Below are positions 46,024 to 55,884 of a stretch of 64,000 bases of DNA, piece after piece. Source of the stretch: an uncultured Prevotellaceae bacterium. GTDB taxonomy: Bacteria > Bacteroidota > Bacteroidia > Bacteroidales > Bacteroidaceae. Both the position numbers and the translations under genes were made by a program. The stretch lies in assembly GCA_946184125.1 (NCBI GenBank), contig CAMHEL010000002.1, positions 1-64,000 on the forward strand, read 5' to 3'. The notes beneath the pieces are model-generated. The model did no database searches. It worked only from the letters and a program-made list of their open reading frames with translations, and was not told the origin of the DNA. Numbering within the stretch: the stretch's first letter is position 1; every line of letters starts with the position of its first letter.

Positions 46024-47013
46024 CTATTTGATGATTACCGCATTTTCCGAAACTGACAGTTTGATTTTCTTGTTCTTCACCTTTGCGGGTCGTTTCCACG
46101 TCCCATTGAGCACTCTTATCACCGTCTTCTTGCCCTCCGGGGCGTCTTCCACGGCTTTATTCAAGTCCATGTAATTGCCCTTTCCGTCGGCTGCAACGAT
46201 GAAATCGTAGTGTCTGACATACCGTTTCAGCGCCGGCACCTGCCGTGCAATCTCATCGACAAGGAGTCCCGCCACCACATGGGCGCCATAGACACTGTAG
46301 TGCGTGTTGTCCTCACGCCCATTAGGGATGGACGGGTTCTCGCCAGGCTTAAACCACATGTGCAACTTTTTGGAAGCCTCCCTGCCCAGACCTTGCTCCA
46401 AATCATGTGTCACACGGTTGGCATCGACAAATGGCGTGCCGGTGGCTGCGGCAACATTGCGGGGAGCAATGATGTAGTCGCCATGGGTATCGACGAGCAC
46501 GTCACCCTCCTTTTTCTCCTTACCGCTGTATACCGTGTTGCGCAGTTGTTCGTCATCGTCGTTTTTCTCCTCCTGGACGAGGAAGTTGCGGCGCACCACG
46601 GCATTGAAAAGCACGGGTATTCCGCCATGCTCCCTTGTCTCCCTGACGAAGCGCTCGAGATTGGCATCGAAGGTGCTGCCCGGGTCGGTGTGGCGGTCGG
46701 CTTTGGGCTTCTCATCATTGTGCCCAAACTGGATAAAGACATAATCGCCGGGCTTGATGAGGTCGGTCACCGCCTTCCACCGCCCCTCGTCAATAAAACT
46801 CTTCGAAGAGCGGCCATTGACGGCATGGTTATCGACAACGATGTCATCGGTGAAGAAGCCCTGAAGGACCATTCCCCACCCTTTCTCGTTGTCATACGGC
46901 TTGTTGGCCATTGTTGAATCACCTATCATGAAGATGGTTGTCTTCGATTTAGAGGCTGAAAGCAACAATGCTAACAGAGCAAGCAGAAGGAAGTTGACGG
47001 TATGTTTTCGCAT
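46024..47013 (-). CDS. rhamnogalacturonan acetylesterase-like GDSL hydrolase (CE12) with truncated CE8-like C-terminal tail
   Basis: IFMIGDSTMANKPYDNEKGWGMVLQGFF; NHAVNGRSSKSF; IQFGHND; DNTHYSVYGA; tail FIVAADGKGNYMDLNKAVEDAPEGKKTVIRVLNGTWKRP. Confidence 0.87.
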   Translation of the reverse strand: MRKHTVNFLLLALLALLLSASKSKTTIFMIGDSTMANKPYDNEKGWGMVLQGFFTDDIVVDNHAVNGRSSKSFIDEGRWKAVTDLIKPGDYVFIQFGHNDEKPKADRHTDPGSTFDANLERFVRETREHGGIPVLFNAVVRRNFLVQEEKNDDDEQLRNTVYSGKEKKEGDVLVDTHGDYIIAPRNVAAATGTPFVDANRVTHDLEQGLGREASKKLHMWFKPGENPSIPNGREDNTHYSVYGAHVVAGLLVDEIARQVPALKRYVRHYDFIVAADGKGNYMDLNKAVEDAPEGKKTVIRVLNGTWKRPAKVKNKKIKLSVSENAVIIK

Positions 47014-47018
47014 GAGGC

Positions 47019-48383
47019 CTATCCTTTTACCACGGCAATCAGCTGGGGAATGTCCACAAGCTGTTGCTCGCCGGTTTCCATGTTTTTAAGGGTGATTTTT
47101 CCGGCAGCCATCTCATTCTCGCCGGCAAGAGCGACAAAGTTGATACCGCGTTCGTTGGCATAGCTCATCTGTTTCTTCATCTTCGCCTTGTCGGGATAGA
47201 GCTCGCAACTGATTCCTGCCTGCCTGCATGCGCTGGCTATTGGCAGGCAATAAGCCGACTCCTTCTCTCCGAAATTGACAAAGAGGACCTGAGTGGAAGC
47301 CACGGCATCCTTAGGATAGAGGTCGAGGGTGTTGAGCACGTCAAATATCCGGTCGGCACCGAATGAGATGCCCACGCCACTGAGCCCAGGCATGCCGAAA
47401 ATGCCCGTCAGGTTGTCATAGCGACCACCTCCGGTGATGCTTCCCATCTGCACGTCAAGGGCTTTGACCTCGAAGATGGCCCCGGTGTAGTAATTGAGTC
47501 CACGGGCAAGCGTGAGGTCAAGTTCCACCACATTGTGAAGTGTGCTGCTGCTGAGCAGAGTGAGAATGGTGCGCACCTCCTCCACACCCTTGAGACCTAC
47601 TGCGGAGTCGCTGAGAATGGAAGCTATGGTATCGAGTTTTTCCTCGTTGCTGCCCTGGAGGGTGATGATGGGCTGAATGCGCTCAATGGCTTCGGGACTG
47701 ATACCGTCGGCTGCCAATTCTGCCTTTACACCATCGAGACCTATTTTGTCGAGCTTGTCGATGGCCACCGTGATATCGGTCATCTTCTCAGCCTCTCCCA
47801 CCACTTCAGCAATGCCTGCAAGGATTTTGCGGTTGTTGATTTTGATGGCTACACGGATGCCAAGACGGGTGAACACCATGTCCATTATTTGCATCAGCTC
47901 CACCTCGTTGAGCAGGGAATCGCTGCCCACGATGTCGGCGTCACACTGGTAGAACTCACGGTAGCGCCCTTTCTGCGGTCTGTCGGCACGCCACACGGGC
48001 TGAATTTGATAGCGCTTGAAAGGCAGCTGGATCTGGTCGCGGTGCATCACCACGAAGCGTGCGAATGGCACGGTCAAGTCGTAGCGGAGGCCACGGTCGC
48101 ATAGGCGTGCAGCCAGTTTGAGGTGCTCCCGTCCAAGCAACTCCTCATCCGACACTTTGGCGGTGAACTCGCCGGAATTGAGGATTTTGTAGATGAGGAT
48201 GTCGCCTTCTTCACCATATTTGCCCATCAAGGTCTGAAGGGTTTCCATGGCTGGCGTTTCTATCTGCTGGAAGCCGTGGAGGGCATAAACCTCGCGGATA
48301 GTGTTGAAGATATAGTTGCGCTTCGCCATCTCCTGTGGAGTGAAGTCGCGTGTGCCTTTGGGTATGCTGGGTTTCTGTGCCAT
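47019..48383 (-). CDS. hisS: histidyl-tRNA synthetase
   Basis: [72 protein letters not shown]. Confidence 0.96.
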   Translation of the reverse strand: MAQKPSIPKGTRDFTPQEMAKRNYIFNTIREVYALHGFQQIETPAMETLQTLMGKYGEEGDILIYKILNSGEFTAKVSDEELLGREHLKLAARLCDRGLRYDLTVPFARFVVMHRDQIQLPFKRYQIQPVWRADRPQKGRYREFYQCDADIVGSDSLLNEVELMQIMDMVFTRLGIRVAIKINNRKILAGIAEVVGEAEKMTDITVAIDKLDKIGLDGVKAELAADGISPEAIERIQPIITLQGSNEEKLDTIASILSDSAVGLKGVEEVRTILTLLSSSTLHNVVELDLTLARGLNYYTGAIFEVKALDVQMGSITGGGRYDNLTGIFGMPGLSGVGISFGADRIFDVLNTLDLYPKDAVASTQVLFVNFGEKESAYCLPIASACRQAGISCELYPDKAKMKKQMSYANERGINFVALAGENEMAAGKITLKNMETGEQQLVDIPQLIAVVKG

Positions 48384-48389
48384 GATGGT

Positions 48390-49664
48390 TTATTGTCGGA
48401 TGATGGTCTGTTCTCTGTCGGGACCGATGGAGATGATGCGTATCGGTGTTTGCAGCTGTTCCTCGAGGAAGGACACATAGTCGCAGAAGGCTTGTGGGAA
48501 ATCTTCCTCAGAAGTGATGTGTGTCATGTCGGTTTTCCAACCGGGCAGTTCCACATACACAGGTTCTATGCCATGCTCGATATCGAAGGGGAAGTCGGGC
48601 GTTTCTGTGCCGTTCTGGCGGTAGGCCACACAGGCCTTGATGGTTTCGAAGCCATCGAGCACATCGCTCTTCATCATGATGAGCTGGGTGACACCGTTGA
48701 CCATGATGGCATAGCGGAGAGCTACGAGGTCTATCCATCCGCACCGGCGTTCACGCCCAGTCACGGCGCCATACTCATGTCCGATTTGGCGTATGGTATC
48801 GCCCGTGGCATCGAAAAGTTCTGTGGGGAATGGACCGCTGCCCACCCTTGTGCAATAGGCTTTCATGATGCCATAGACCTCGCCGATGCGGTTGGGGCCT
48901 ATGCCAAGCCCGGTGCATGCCCCGGCACAAATGGTGTTGGATGAGGTGACAAAGGGATAGCTGCCGAAATCGATGTCGAGCATTGTGCCCTGAGCACCCT
49001 CGCAGAGTATCGACTTGCCGGAAAGGAGCAGTTTGTTGATTTCGTGCTCGCTATCGACAATGGGGAACTGCTTGAGGAACTCGATACCTTCCATCCACTT
49101 ACGTTCCACATCGGATATGTCGTATCCCGTGTAGCCGAGCTGCTGAAGGATTTTCTCGTGACGTGCCTTGTGAGCGGCATATTTCTCCTCAAAATTGTCG
49201 AATATGTCTCCCACACGCAGGCCATTGCGTGATACTTTGTCGGTATAGGTGGGCCCGATGCCTTTTCCTGTCGTCCCTACTTTGCTGTTTCCCTTAACCG
49301 CCTCATAGGCTGCGTCAAGCAGACGGTGTGTGGGCATGATGAGATGAGCCTTTCGTGAGATGTGGAGCCTGCTGTGCAGTTCGTGCCCGCTTCGCTCCAG
49401 GTCGCGAGCCTCATCCATGAAGAGGTCGGGGGCCAGCACCACACCATTGCCGATGATGTTGACCTTTCCTCCTTGGAAAATGCCGGAGGGAATACTGCGG
49501 AGTACATATTTCTGGCCCTCAAACTCCAGCGTGTGCCCGGCATTGGGACCACCCTGGAATCTGGCCACCACATCATATCGTGGTGTGAGCACGTCCACCA
49601 CTTTACCTTTGCCCTCATCGCCCCATTGAAGCCCGAGGAGGACATCCACTTTACCTTTGTTCAT
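48390..49664 (-). CDS. purA: adenylosuccinate synthetase
   Basis: VLLGLQWGDEGKGKVVDVL; GGPNAGHT; GTTGKGIGPTYTDK; CEGAQGTMLDIDFGSYPFVTSSN. Confidence 0.96.
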   Translation of the reverse strand: MNKGKVDVLLGLQWGDEGKGKVVDVLTPRYDVVARFQGGPNAGHTLEFEGQKYVLRSIPSGIFQGGKVNIIGNGVVLAPDLFMDEARDLERSGHELHSRLHISRKAHLIMPTHRLLDAAYEAVKGNSKVGTTGKGIGPTYTDKVSRNGLRVGDIFDNFEEKYAAHKARHEKILQQLGYTGYDISDVERKWMEGIEFLKQFPIVDSEHEINKLLLSGKSILCEGAQGTMLDIDFGSYPFVTSSNTICAGACTGLGIGPNRIGEVYGIMKAYCTRVGSGPFPTELFDATGDTIRQIGHEYGAVTGRERRCGWIDLVALRYAIMVNGVTQLIMMKSDVLDGFETIKACVAYRQNGTETPDFPFDIEHGIEPVYVELPGWKTDMTHITSEEDFPQAFCDYVSFLEEQLQTPIRIISIGPDREQTIIRQ

Positions 49665-50182
49665 TTCTTGGATGTATTATGGTTGTTGTTTGTATTTGTA
49701 TTTGTATTTGTATTCGTTTTTGCTTTGTTCCGCTTTCTCTTCGCCTTTGCCTGACAGGAACTGCACAATCCATAGATATAAAGCGAATATCCCGTAGGAT
49801 GGAATCGTTTCAGCTTCACCTCTTCCATGGCATTGGCAAAAGGGGCGCTCGCCACTTCGCTCACCTTGCCACATACAGTGCATATCTGGTGACAATGGTT
49901 GTCGTTGTGGAAACAGGCCTCATAACGGGTGAGCTGCTGGAAGTTGTGACGCACGACGAGCCTCAGCCTAAGAAAGAGGTTGATGGCGTTGTAGAGCGTG
50001 GCACGGCTCACCCTGAAATTATCTTGCTCCATGCGCTCACCAAGTTCCTCAAGAGTGAAATGCCCATCCATGGCATATATCGTGTCGAGGATGGCAAAAC
50101 GCTCCGGAGTCTTACGGCAATGGTTCTCCTCAAGATAACTGACAAGTGTCTGACGGGCCCTTTGTAGGATATTCTCGTCCAT
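49661..50182 (-). CDS. Fur family transcriptional regulator
   Basis: RKTPERFAILDTIYAMDGHFTLEEL; CxxC pairs; HNDNHCHQICTVCGKV; low-complexity (NT)n tail. Confidence 0.92.
   Translation of the reverse strand: MDENILQRARQTLVSYLEENHCRKTPERFAILDTIYAMDGHFTLEELGERMEQDNFRVSRATLYNAINLFLRLRLVVRHNFQQLTRYEACFHNDNHCHQICTVCGKVSEVASAPFANAMEEVKLKRFHPTGYSLYIYGLCSSCQAKAKRKRNKAKTNTNTNTNTNNNHNTSKK
49691..49714. repeat. (TGTATT)4 hexanucleotide microsatellite inside the Fur C-terminal coding sequence
   Basis: Four perfect hexamers on + strand, encoding NTNTNTNT on - strand. Confidence 0.9.
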
Positions 50183-50201
50183 CGATTACGTAATTTGCGA
50201 G

Positions 50202-50209
50202 CAAAGGTA
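50202..50209 (-). promoter_or_regulatory. Bacteroidetes -7 promoter element (TACCTTTG) for the fur-purA-hisS operon
   Basis: CAAAGGTA on + strand. Confidence 0.6.
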
Positions 50210-50354
50210 ATGATTTTTTTTCACGTTGACGTACATTTTGTAGGAATTAACAATAAGAACGACTGCCTTTGTTGTAAAAAACATGGTGCAAAGGCAATAA
50301 AATAGGTGTAACAAAAGTTATTAATATATAAAACGAACATAAATGACCACGAAC

Positions 50355-51524
50355 ATGAAGACCTATTTAGTGACGGGAGCCGCCGGTTTCATCGGTGCCA
50401 ATTATATCAAGTATCTGCTCCACAAGAAATATAAGGATGAGGCTATCCGCGTTATCGTACTCGATGCGCTGACCTACGCGGGTAATCTCGGAACCATCAA
50501 GGACGACATTGATGGCGACCGTTGCCTGTTTGTCAAAGGCGACATCCGCGACCAGGAACTCGCCAAACGTCTCTTTGCCGAGCACGACATCGACTATGTG
50601 GTGAACTTCGCCGCAGAGAGCCATGTCGACCGCTCCATCGAGGACCCACAGCTGTTCCTGTCGGTCAACATCCTTGGCACGCAAAATCTCCTCGACTGCG
50701 CCCGCCATGCCTGGTGCACCGGCAAGGACGCCAACGGATATCCCACCTACAAGGAAGGCAAGCGTTTCCATCAGGTGGCTACCGACGAGGTCTATGGCTC
50801 CCTCGGCAACGAGGGCTTCTTCACTGAGGAGACACCGCTTTGCCCACACAGCCCATACAGTGCCTCGAAAACGGCTGCCGACCTCATCGTGATGGCTTAT
50901 CACGACACTTATCACATGCCTGTCACCATCACACGCTGCTCCAACAACTACGGGCCTTATCATTTCCCCGAGAAACTCATTCCTCTAATCATCAACAACA
51001 TCCTTGAGGGCAAGCAGTTGCCGGTGTACGGTCGTGGCGAGAATGTGCGCGACTGGCTCTATGTGGAGGACCACTGCAAGGCCATCGACTTGGTGGTGCG
51101 TGAGGGAAAAGACGGCGAGGTGTATAACGTGGGAGGACACAATGAGATGAAGAACATCGACATCGTGAAACTCACCATCAAGACCATCCACGACATGATG
51201 GCAAGCGAGAAGTCCCTGCGACAGGTTCTCAGGAAAAAGGAACTTGACGCGAACGGCGAGATCCGCTATGACTGGATTAACGACAGTCTCATCACCTTCG
51301 TCACCGACCGCTTGGGGCATGACCTGCGCTATGCCATCGACCCGTCGAAAATCAAGCGCGACCTGGGATGGGAGCCAGAGACCTGTTTCGCCGAGGGCAT
51401 CGTGAAAACCATCCGTTGGAACCTGGAGCATCAGGATTGGATCCGGGAGGTGACCTCTGGAGATTACCAGCATTATTATGAGCAGATGTATGGGGAGAAT
51501 CATCGAGCTGCCGAAAATCATTGA
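50355..51524 (+). CDS. rfbB: dTDP-glucose 4,6-dehydratase
   Basis: YLVTGAAGFIGANYIKYLL; NFAAESHVDRSIEDP; YSASKTAADLIVMAYHDTY; ITRCSNNYGPYHFPEKLIPL. Confidence 0.95.
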   Translation: MKTYLVTGAAGFIGANYIKYLLHKKYKDEAIRVIVLDALTYAGNLGTIKDDIDGDRCLFVKGDIRDQELAKRLFAEHDIDYVVNFAAESHVDRSIEDPQLFLSVNILGTQNLLDCARHAWCTGKDANGYPTYKEGKRFHQVATDEVYGSLGNEGFFTEETPLCPHSPYSASKTAADLIVMAYHDTYHMPVTITRCSNNYGPYHFPEKLIPLIINNILEGKQLPVYGRGENVRDWLYVEDHCKAIDLVVREGKDGEVYNVGGHNEMKNIDIVKLTIKTIHDMMASEKSLRQVLRKKELDANGEIRYDWINDSLITFVTDRLGHDLRYAIDPSKIKRDLGWEPETCFAEGIVKTIRWNLEHQDWIREVTSGDYQHYYEQMYGENHRAAENH

Positions 51525-51891
51525 CCCGAGGGGCAATCTGACGGTGGCTCAGCAAATGAAGGAAATCCCATTCGAGCTCAACCGTGTCTACTGGACCTAT
51601 GATGTGCCCTCGGGCGAGAGCAGGGGTGGACATGCACATATCGAATGCCAGGAGATTCTTGTGGCTGTAAGCGGTTCTTTCCATGTCACTCTTGATGACG
51701 GGAAAGAGCGGCAGACCTATCATCTCAACCATCCCTATCAGGGACTGTATGTGGGGGCGGGCATCTGGAGGGAACTCGACGACTTCTCTTCGGGTGCCGT
51801 GTGCCTCGTACTGGCATCTCATTTCTTCGAAGAGAGCGACTATATACGCGACTACGACCAATTCCTGGAATTTGTGAGATGTTCGAAATAG
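51490..51891 (+). CDS. FdtA/QdtA-type sugar 3,4-ketoisomerase family cupin
   Basis: GRIIELPKIIDPRGNLTVAQ; PSGESRGGHAHIECQEILVAVSGSF; HPYQGLYVGAGIWREL. Confidence 0.87.
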   Translation: MGRIIELPKIIDPRGNLTVAQQMKEIPFELNRVYWTYDVPSGESRGGHAHIECQEILVAVSGSFHVTLDDGKERQTYHLNHPYQGLYVGAGIWRELDDFSSGAVCLVLASHFFEESDYIRDYDQFLEFVRCSK

Positions 51892-52841
51892 AATGCTTCA
51901 GTGCTTCGAGGGCAAGGGAATGGAATGACTTTGTTGCACATTCCAAGAACGGCACGTTTCTGTTCGACCGTAACTACATGGATTATCATGCCGAACGCTT
52001 CGCCGACCACTCATTGGTGTTTAGCGACAGCAGCGGCATTTTTGCCATCCTGCCGGCACACATGAAAGAGAGGACACTCATCAGCCACGGCGGACTGACC
52101 TATGGAGGCCTTATCACCGACGGACGTGCTACGGCGGAAAAGGTGTCGGCTCTCTTCACCGAATTAAATGCTTATCTCACGACCATCGGTGTGGAGCATG
52201 TCGTCTACAAGGCCATTCCCTGGATTTACCATCGCCAACCCTCCGAGGAGGATCTCTATGCTCTCTACTATATCTGCCGTGCCCGCCTCATGGCACGCGA
52301 CGTCTCAGCAACAATCATGCTCAACACTCCCCTCCCCTGGCGCCGCGACCATCGCTATGGCGCACGGAAAGCTGCCTGCGAGGGACTCACTGTGGAGCGC
52401 AGCGACGATTACGAAGGGTTCTGGAAAATTCTTACCGACAACTTGACGGCGAAGTATGGCGCTCTGCCTGTTCACTCGCTGGAGGAAATCCGCTTGTTAT
52501 GCGGTCGTTTTCCGCAGCAGATTCGCCTCTATACAGTCGTAAGAGATGGCCAGATGTTGGCAGGAACTGTCCTGTACCTCTGTGGACAGGTTGCCCACGC
52601 ACAATATATCTCAGCCAATGGCGAAGGAAAGCACCTCCATGCCATTGACCTCCTTTTCGACCACATCCTTCATCAGGAATTGGAGGGTTTCAACTATTTC
52701 GATTTCGGCAAGTCAACGGAGAACCTTGGTAAGACGCTCAATGCCACCCTCGCATCCCAGAAAGAGGGATACGGAGCCCGTGCCGTATGCTACGACTGGT
52801 ATGAGTGGGATATACCTGTCTCTGGCAAATCCCACTCATAA
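51879..52841 (+). CDS. FemAB-like GNAT-fold acyltransferase
   Basis: EWNDFVAHSKNGTFLFDRNYMDYHAERF; FNYFDFGKSTENLGKTLNATLASQKEGYGARAV. Confidence 0.75.
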   Translation: MFEIECFSASRAREWNDFVAHSKNGTFLFDRNYMDYHAERFADHSLVFSDSSGIFAILPAHMKERTLISHGGLTYGGLITDGRATAEKVSALFTELNAYLTTIGVEHVVYKAIPWIYHRQPSEEDLYALYYICRARLMARDVSATIMLNTPLPWRRDHRYGARKAACEGLTVERSDDYEGFWKILTDNLTAKYGALPVHSLEEIRLLCGRFPQQIRLYTVVRDGQMLAGTVLYLCGQVAHAQYISANGEGKHLHAIDLLFDHILHQELEGFNYFDFGKSTENLGKTLNATLASQKEGYGARAVCYDWYEWDIPVSGKSHS

Positions 52842-52869
52842 AGAAAAGCGTGAAGAGGATGCGGAGGCG

Positions 52870-53202
52870 TCAATGATGCTCGGCGACGACGGCGAAATAC
52901 ACCAAGTCCTCGTCGCCATCATTGTACATCGCATGCGAATGCCCCATCGGACAGTAATGCACATCGCCGGCTTTCACCTGTTCGATGGTATCATCGAATT
53001 CGAAATGCCCCACCCCACTGAATATCAGTATGATTTCTGAATTCACTTCGTGAGAGTGATAGCCAATGTTGGCTCCCGGACGCAGGCGCATCTGCATGAT
53101 CTTGTTTTTCTCATCAACATAATTGCGGGCCATGAGTTCGCCTTTTCCGCCTTTGAATGCAACAAGGGTTTCTTCGGGGATGGTTGGGAATGGGATAATC
53201 AT
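52870..53202 (-). CDS. small single-domain cupin
   Basis: RLRPGANIGYHSHEVNSEIILIFSGVGHFEFDD; AGDVHYCPMGHSHAMYN. Confidence 0.9.
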   Translation of the reverse strand: MIIPFPTIPEETLVAFKGGKGELMARNYVDEKNKIMQMRLRPGANIGYHSHEVNSEIILIFSGVGHFEFDDTIEQVKAGDVHYCPMGHSHAMYNDGDEDLVYFAVVAEHH

Positions 53203-53243
53203 AATGGTGTGGTATAAAGTAATAGATAAGTGTTAACAACAAA

Positions 53244-53270
53244 AAAGAAAAAGCCCTGTCAAGGCTTTGA
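53244..53270 (-). terminator. hairpin terminator overlapping the end of the zinc-ribbon protein gene
   Basis: AAAGCC...GGCTTT followed by T-rich sequence on the minus strand. Confidence 0.45.
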
Positions 53271-54914
53271 GGTCTTCTGAGAATTGACAGAAGTGCCCTG
53301 TTTGGGGGCACTTGCTGTTTTGGAGGACGAATTTGTATTGCTTTGCTTTGGGGCACTTTTGGGTTTCGAGGATGTGCCAGAACTGCTGTTGGACTTCGGA
53401 GCGCTCGACGCATTCTGCTTTGGAGCTTGCTGAGCAGGTTTTGAAGTGGTGCTTGAACCGCTCTTTTGTGAAGAACCCGTTGAGGTGGAAGCCTGGGCTG
53501 TGGCGGTGGACGTTGCCGACGGTGTGTACTTCGTCATGGTCATCGATGCAATTTTCTTGCCATCAGTCACCTTCGATGAGATTTTGAAATTCTCCGAACT
53601 TGCCCGCCCGTCTTTCTTCACTATGGTCTGCTTGGCGGTGAAATCAATGACATAATCGCTGTGTCCGGCTTCCTCACGACGGGTGATGTTGTAGTCATGG
53701 TTGAGTTTCCATATCACGGAACTGACATCATCGCCATGCTGACGGCGCATCCAGTTGGTCACATCGCCTGCCGTGGCTCCCTCTGTTCCCAAGAAGTTGG
53801 ACAGTTGTCCGCTGAGGGTAGCTGTGACACGGTTGGCATCGTTTCCATTGACAGCGAGGAAGAACTCCCTAAAGAGCGATTTGGCCATCGTTCCATCCTC
53901 AGCCGTTCCAGTACTGGTCTTTACGGTGATTTTTTCCTTTGCGACCTTGGCAAACAATCCGTCGGCGTGCTCTGCGAGATATTTTTCGTAAGCAGCCTTT
54001 GTCCGCGTTTTATCTGCATCCTCCCAATCGATGGAGTCAATCATGGCGAGTATCAGCTGTTTCTGTGGCGTATCGGGATAATCGACCAGATACTGCTTCA
54101 ATTTGCTCTTCTCGCGTGTCACCAGACTAAGCGAGAGGTCATCCTTCTCTTTGGTGAGACGGGTGATGGCTGCTTCTGCTGCCTGGCGGTGACTGGTGGA
54201 GGCATCGGAGAAATTACGGAGGAAGGCGTTGATTTGATTGACATCCTCGCTCTTGATAGCCAATTCGAAGGCTTCTGATTCCCGAGACTCTTTGACATCG
54301 TTATAGAAATAGAAGCAGACAGCGACGATGAGTGCTGTGATAGCCAGCGACACGACCACGGGGATGTAGGTATGACGGTCTGGTTGGTTCTCACCATCTG
54401 TCTCTTCTTCGTGCTCCGGTTTCTCGAGCCCTTCGTCGTCGGTGTCGATATAGGTTATCTCGTCGTCGGTATCTTTCCTCATTTCATACGACGCCTGCTC
54501 GTCTTCTTCCTTGGCATCCTGAGAGGGTTCCGACTCTTCTTCACCCGTTTCACCATCGGTTCGAGGGGTGTCTTCCTCGTCTGTCACCTCCGGTTCGTCG
54601 GTTTCGTCCTGAATCGCAGTGTCGGGGATGGTCTCCTCCTGAACATCTTTCCCTTGAATGGCGGCTGGTTCGTCGGTGGGCTGTTGTTCGGCGACGGGGG
54701 GTGTTTGCTCTATATTCTCCTCATTCCCTGCCTCAGTATCAGAAGCATGATAAGGGTGATAGCAATTCGGACATAGGCAGTCGTCTTTGAAGAACACTTC
54801 CCCGCAGACGACGCACCTTGTGATTTTTCCGGCTATCTCGACCCCACAGCTGGGACAGTTAGTCGCTTTCTCGCTAATCTGGTGTCCACATTCCGGACAT
54901 TTGATGATGGCCAT
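53259..54914 (-). CDS. zinc-ribbon membrane protein with acidic linker, one TM and Ser/Lys/Pro-rich C-terminal tail
   Basis: CPECGHQISEKATNCPSCG and CVVCGEVFFKDDCLCPNC; TM IPVVVSLAITALIVAVCFYFY; tail repeats SAPKQ/SKP. Confidence 0.85.
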   Translation of the reverse strand: MAIIKCPECGHQISEKATNCPSCGVEIAGKITRCVVCGEVFFKDDCLCPNCYHPYHASDTEAGNEENIEQTPPVAEQQPTDEPAAIQGKDVQEETIPDTAIQDETDEPEVTDEEDTPRTDGETGEEESEPSQDAKEEDEQASYEMRKDTDDEITYIDTDDEGLEKPEHEEETDGENQPDRHTYIPVVVSLAITALIVAVCFYFYNDVKESRESEAFELAIKSEDVNQINAFLRNFSDASTSHRQAAEAAITRLTKEKDDLSLSLVTREKSKLKQYLVDYPDTPQKQLILAMIDSIDWEDADKTRTKAAYEKYLAEHADGLFAKVAKEKITVKTSTGTAEDGTMAKSLFREFFLAVNGNDANRVTATLSGQLSNFLGTEGATAGDVTNWMRRQHGDDVSSVIWKLNHDYNITRREEAGHSDYVIDFTAKQTIVKKDGRASSENFKISSKVTDGKKIASMTMTKYTPSATSTATAQASTSTGSSQKSGSSTTSKPAQQAPKQNASSAPKSNSSSGTSSKPKSAPKQSNTNSSSKTASAPKQGTSVNSQKTSKP

Positions 54915-54955
54915 ATTGTCGCTCCTTCGTTGATTAGATAGTTACGTTTGAGGGC

Positions 54956-55654
54956 TCACCAGCGTTTGAACCTTAGTTCGCGGAGGCTGTGCTGCCCCAT
55001 GAGGCGGCTTTTGTCGACATACCCCCGCACACCATTGATGTGCCCCTTTCCTGTATATTGCCAGATGATGTAGTCGCGCTCATCCTCAAGCACTGGCTCA
55101 TATTCGGAGTACTGTGCTATCATGAGTTTGTAATCATCCACTTTCCCCTGTAGATATTTGTTGTAAAAATTTCTGCCCGAATAGATAAGCGGTTTCTGAT
55201 GATAGGCTTCCTCCACGAGGAGAAGGAATTTCGTCAGCGAGTCACAGAATTGGTAGGTGCTCATCGACTTGGGTTTCGTCTCGATGTCAATCATGGGGAT
55301 GAGGTCCTGGTCGCCTGGGCGGCACTGGCTCATGAAATTGCGCAGCTGCAATTCCTGTGGCACATTGGCATGATAGAAATGATAGGAACCCACCTTCAAC
55401 CCATACCGGTGTGCCAGTTCGATATTGCGTTTGTAGGTCGCATCCTGGGTTTCCTTCCCTTCGGTGGCTTTGAAATAGACATATGCCATGTGATGGTTGT
55501 CGCCTAAGGTCTCCCACCACACTTCACCCTGATAATGGCTCATGTCAAGCCCATGAATATGATTGCACGTGTCCTCGCACTGCACCGAATAGGACTGGGC
55601 ACAGCAAACTATAGCCGAAAACAAGCCGACTAAGGTGAAAAAAAACATTTTCAT
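54956..55654 (-). CDS. GH25 family lysozyme
   Basis: HGLDMSHYQGEVWWETL; AYVYFKATEG; VGSYHFYH; IPMIDIE; IWQYTGKGHINGVRGYVD. Start set by the promoter at 55677-55684. Confidence 0.92.
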   Translation of the reverse strand: MKMFFFTLVGLFSAIVCCAQSYSVQCEDTCNHIHGLDMSHYQGEVWWETLGDNHHMAYVYFKATEGKETQDATYKRNIELAHRYGLKVGSYHFYHANVPQELQLRNFMSQCRPGDQDLIPMIDIETKPKSMSTYQFCDSLTKFLLLVEEAYHQKPLIYSGRNFYNKYLQGKVDDYKLMIAQYSEYEPVLEDERDYIIWQYTGKGHINGVRGYVDKSRLMGQHSLRELRFKRW

Positions 55655-55676
55655 TTCCTTCAATTCAATCAGATTG

Positions 55677-55684
55677 CAAAGATA
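55677..55684 (-). promoter_or_regulatory. Bacteroidetes -7 promoter element (TATCTTTG) for the GH25 gene
   Basis: CAAAGATA on + strand. Confidence 0.6.
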
Positions 55685-55829
55685 CAAAAAAAAAGTTTCA
55701 TTAAGGAATTATTGGCAATTATTTGTTTCGCAACCCTATTTTTTATCATTTTTTAGTTGATAAAATGGGGAAAAAGCTCTTTTCACGATTTTTTTAGCCG
55801 GAGAATCATGAAAATGCCAAGAACAAACA

Positions 55830-55862
55830 GGGCCAGTGACACCCTTCTGGCATCACTGGCCC
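55830..55862. terminator. hairpin GGGCCAGTGA...TCACTGGCCC downstream of the GH43 gene
   Basis: Perfect 10-bp stem, 23 nt beyond the GH43 stop. Confidence 0.55.
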
Positions 55863-55884
55863 CGCTATAAGCTTGTTGTAAAAA

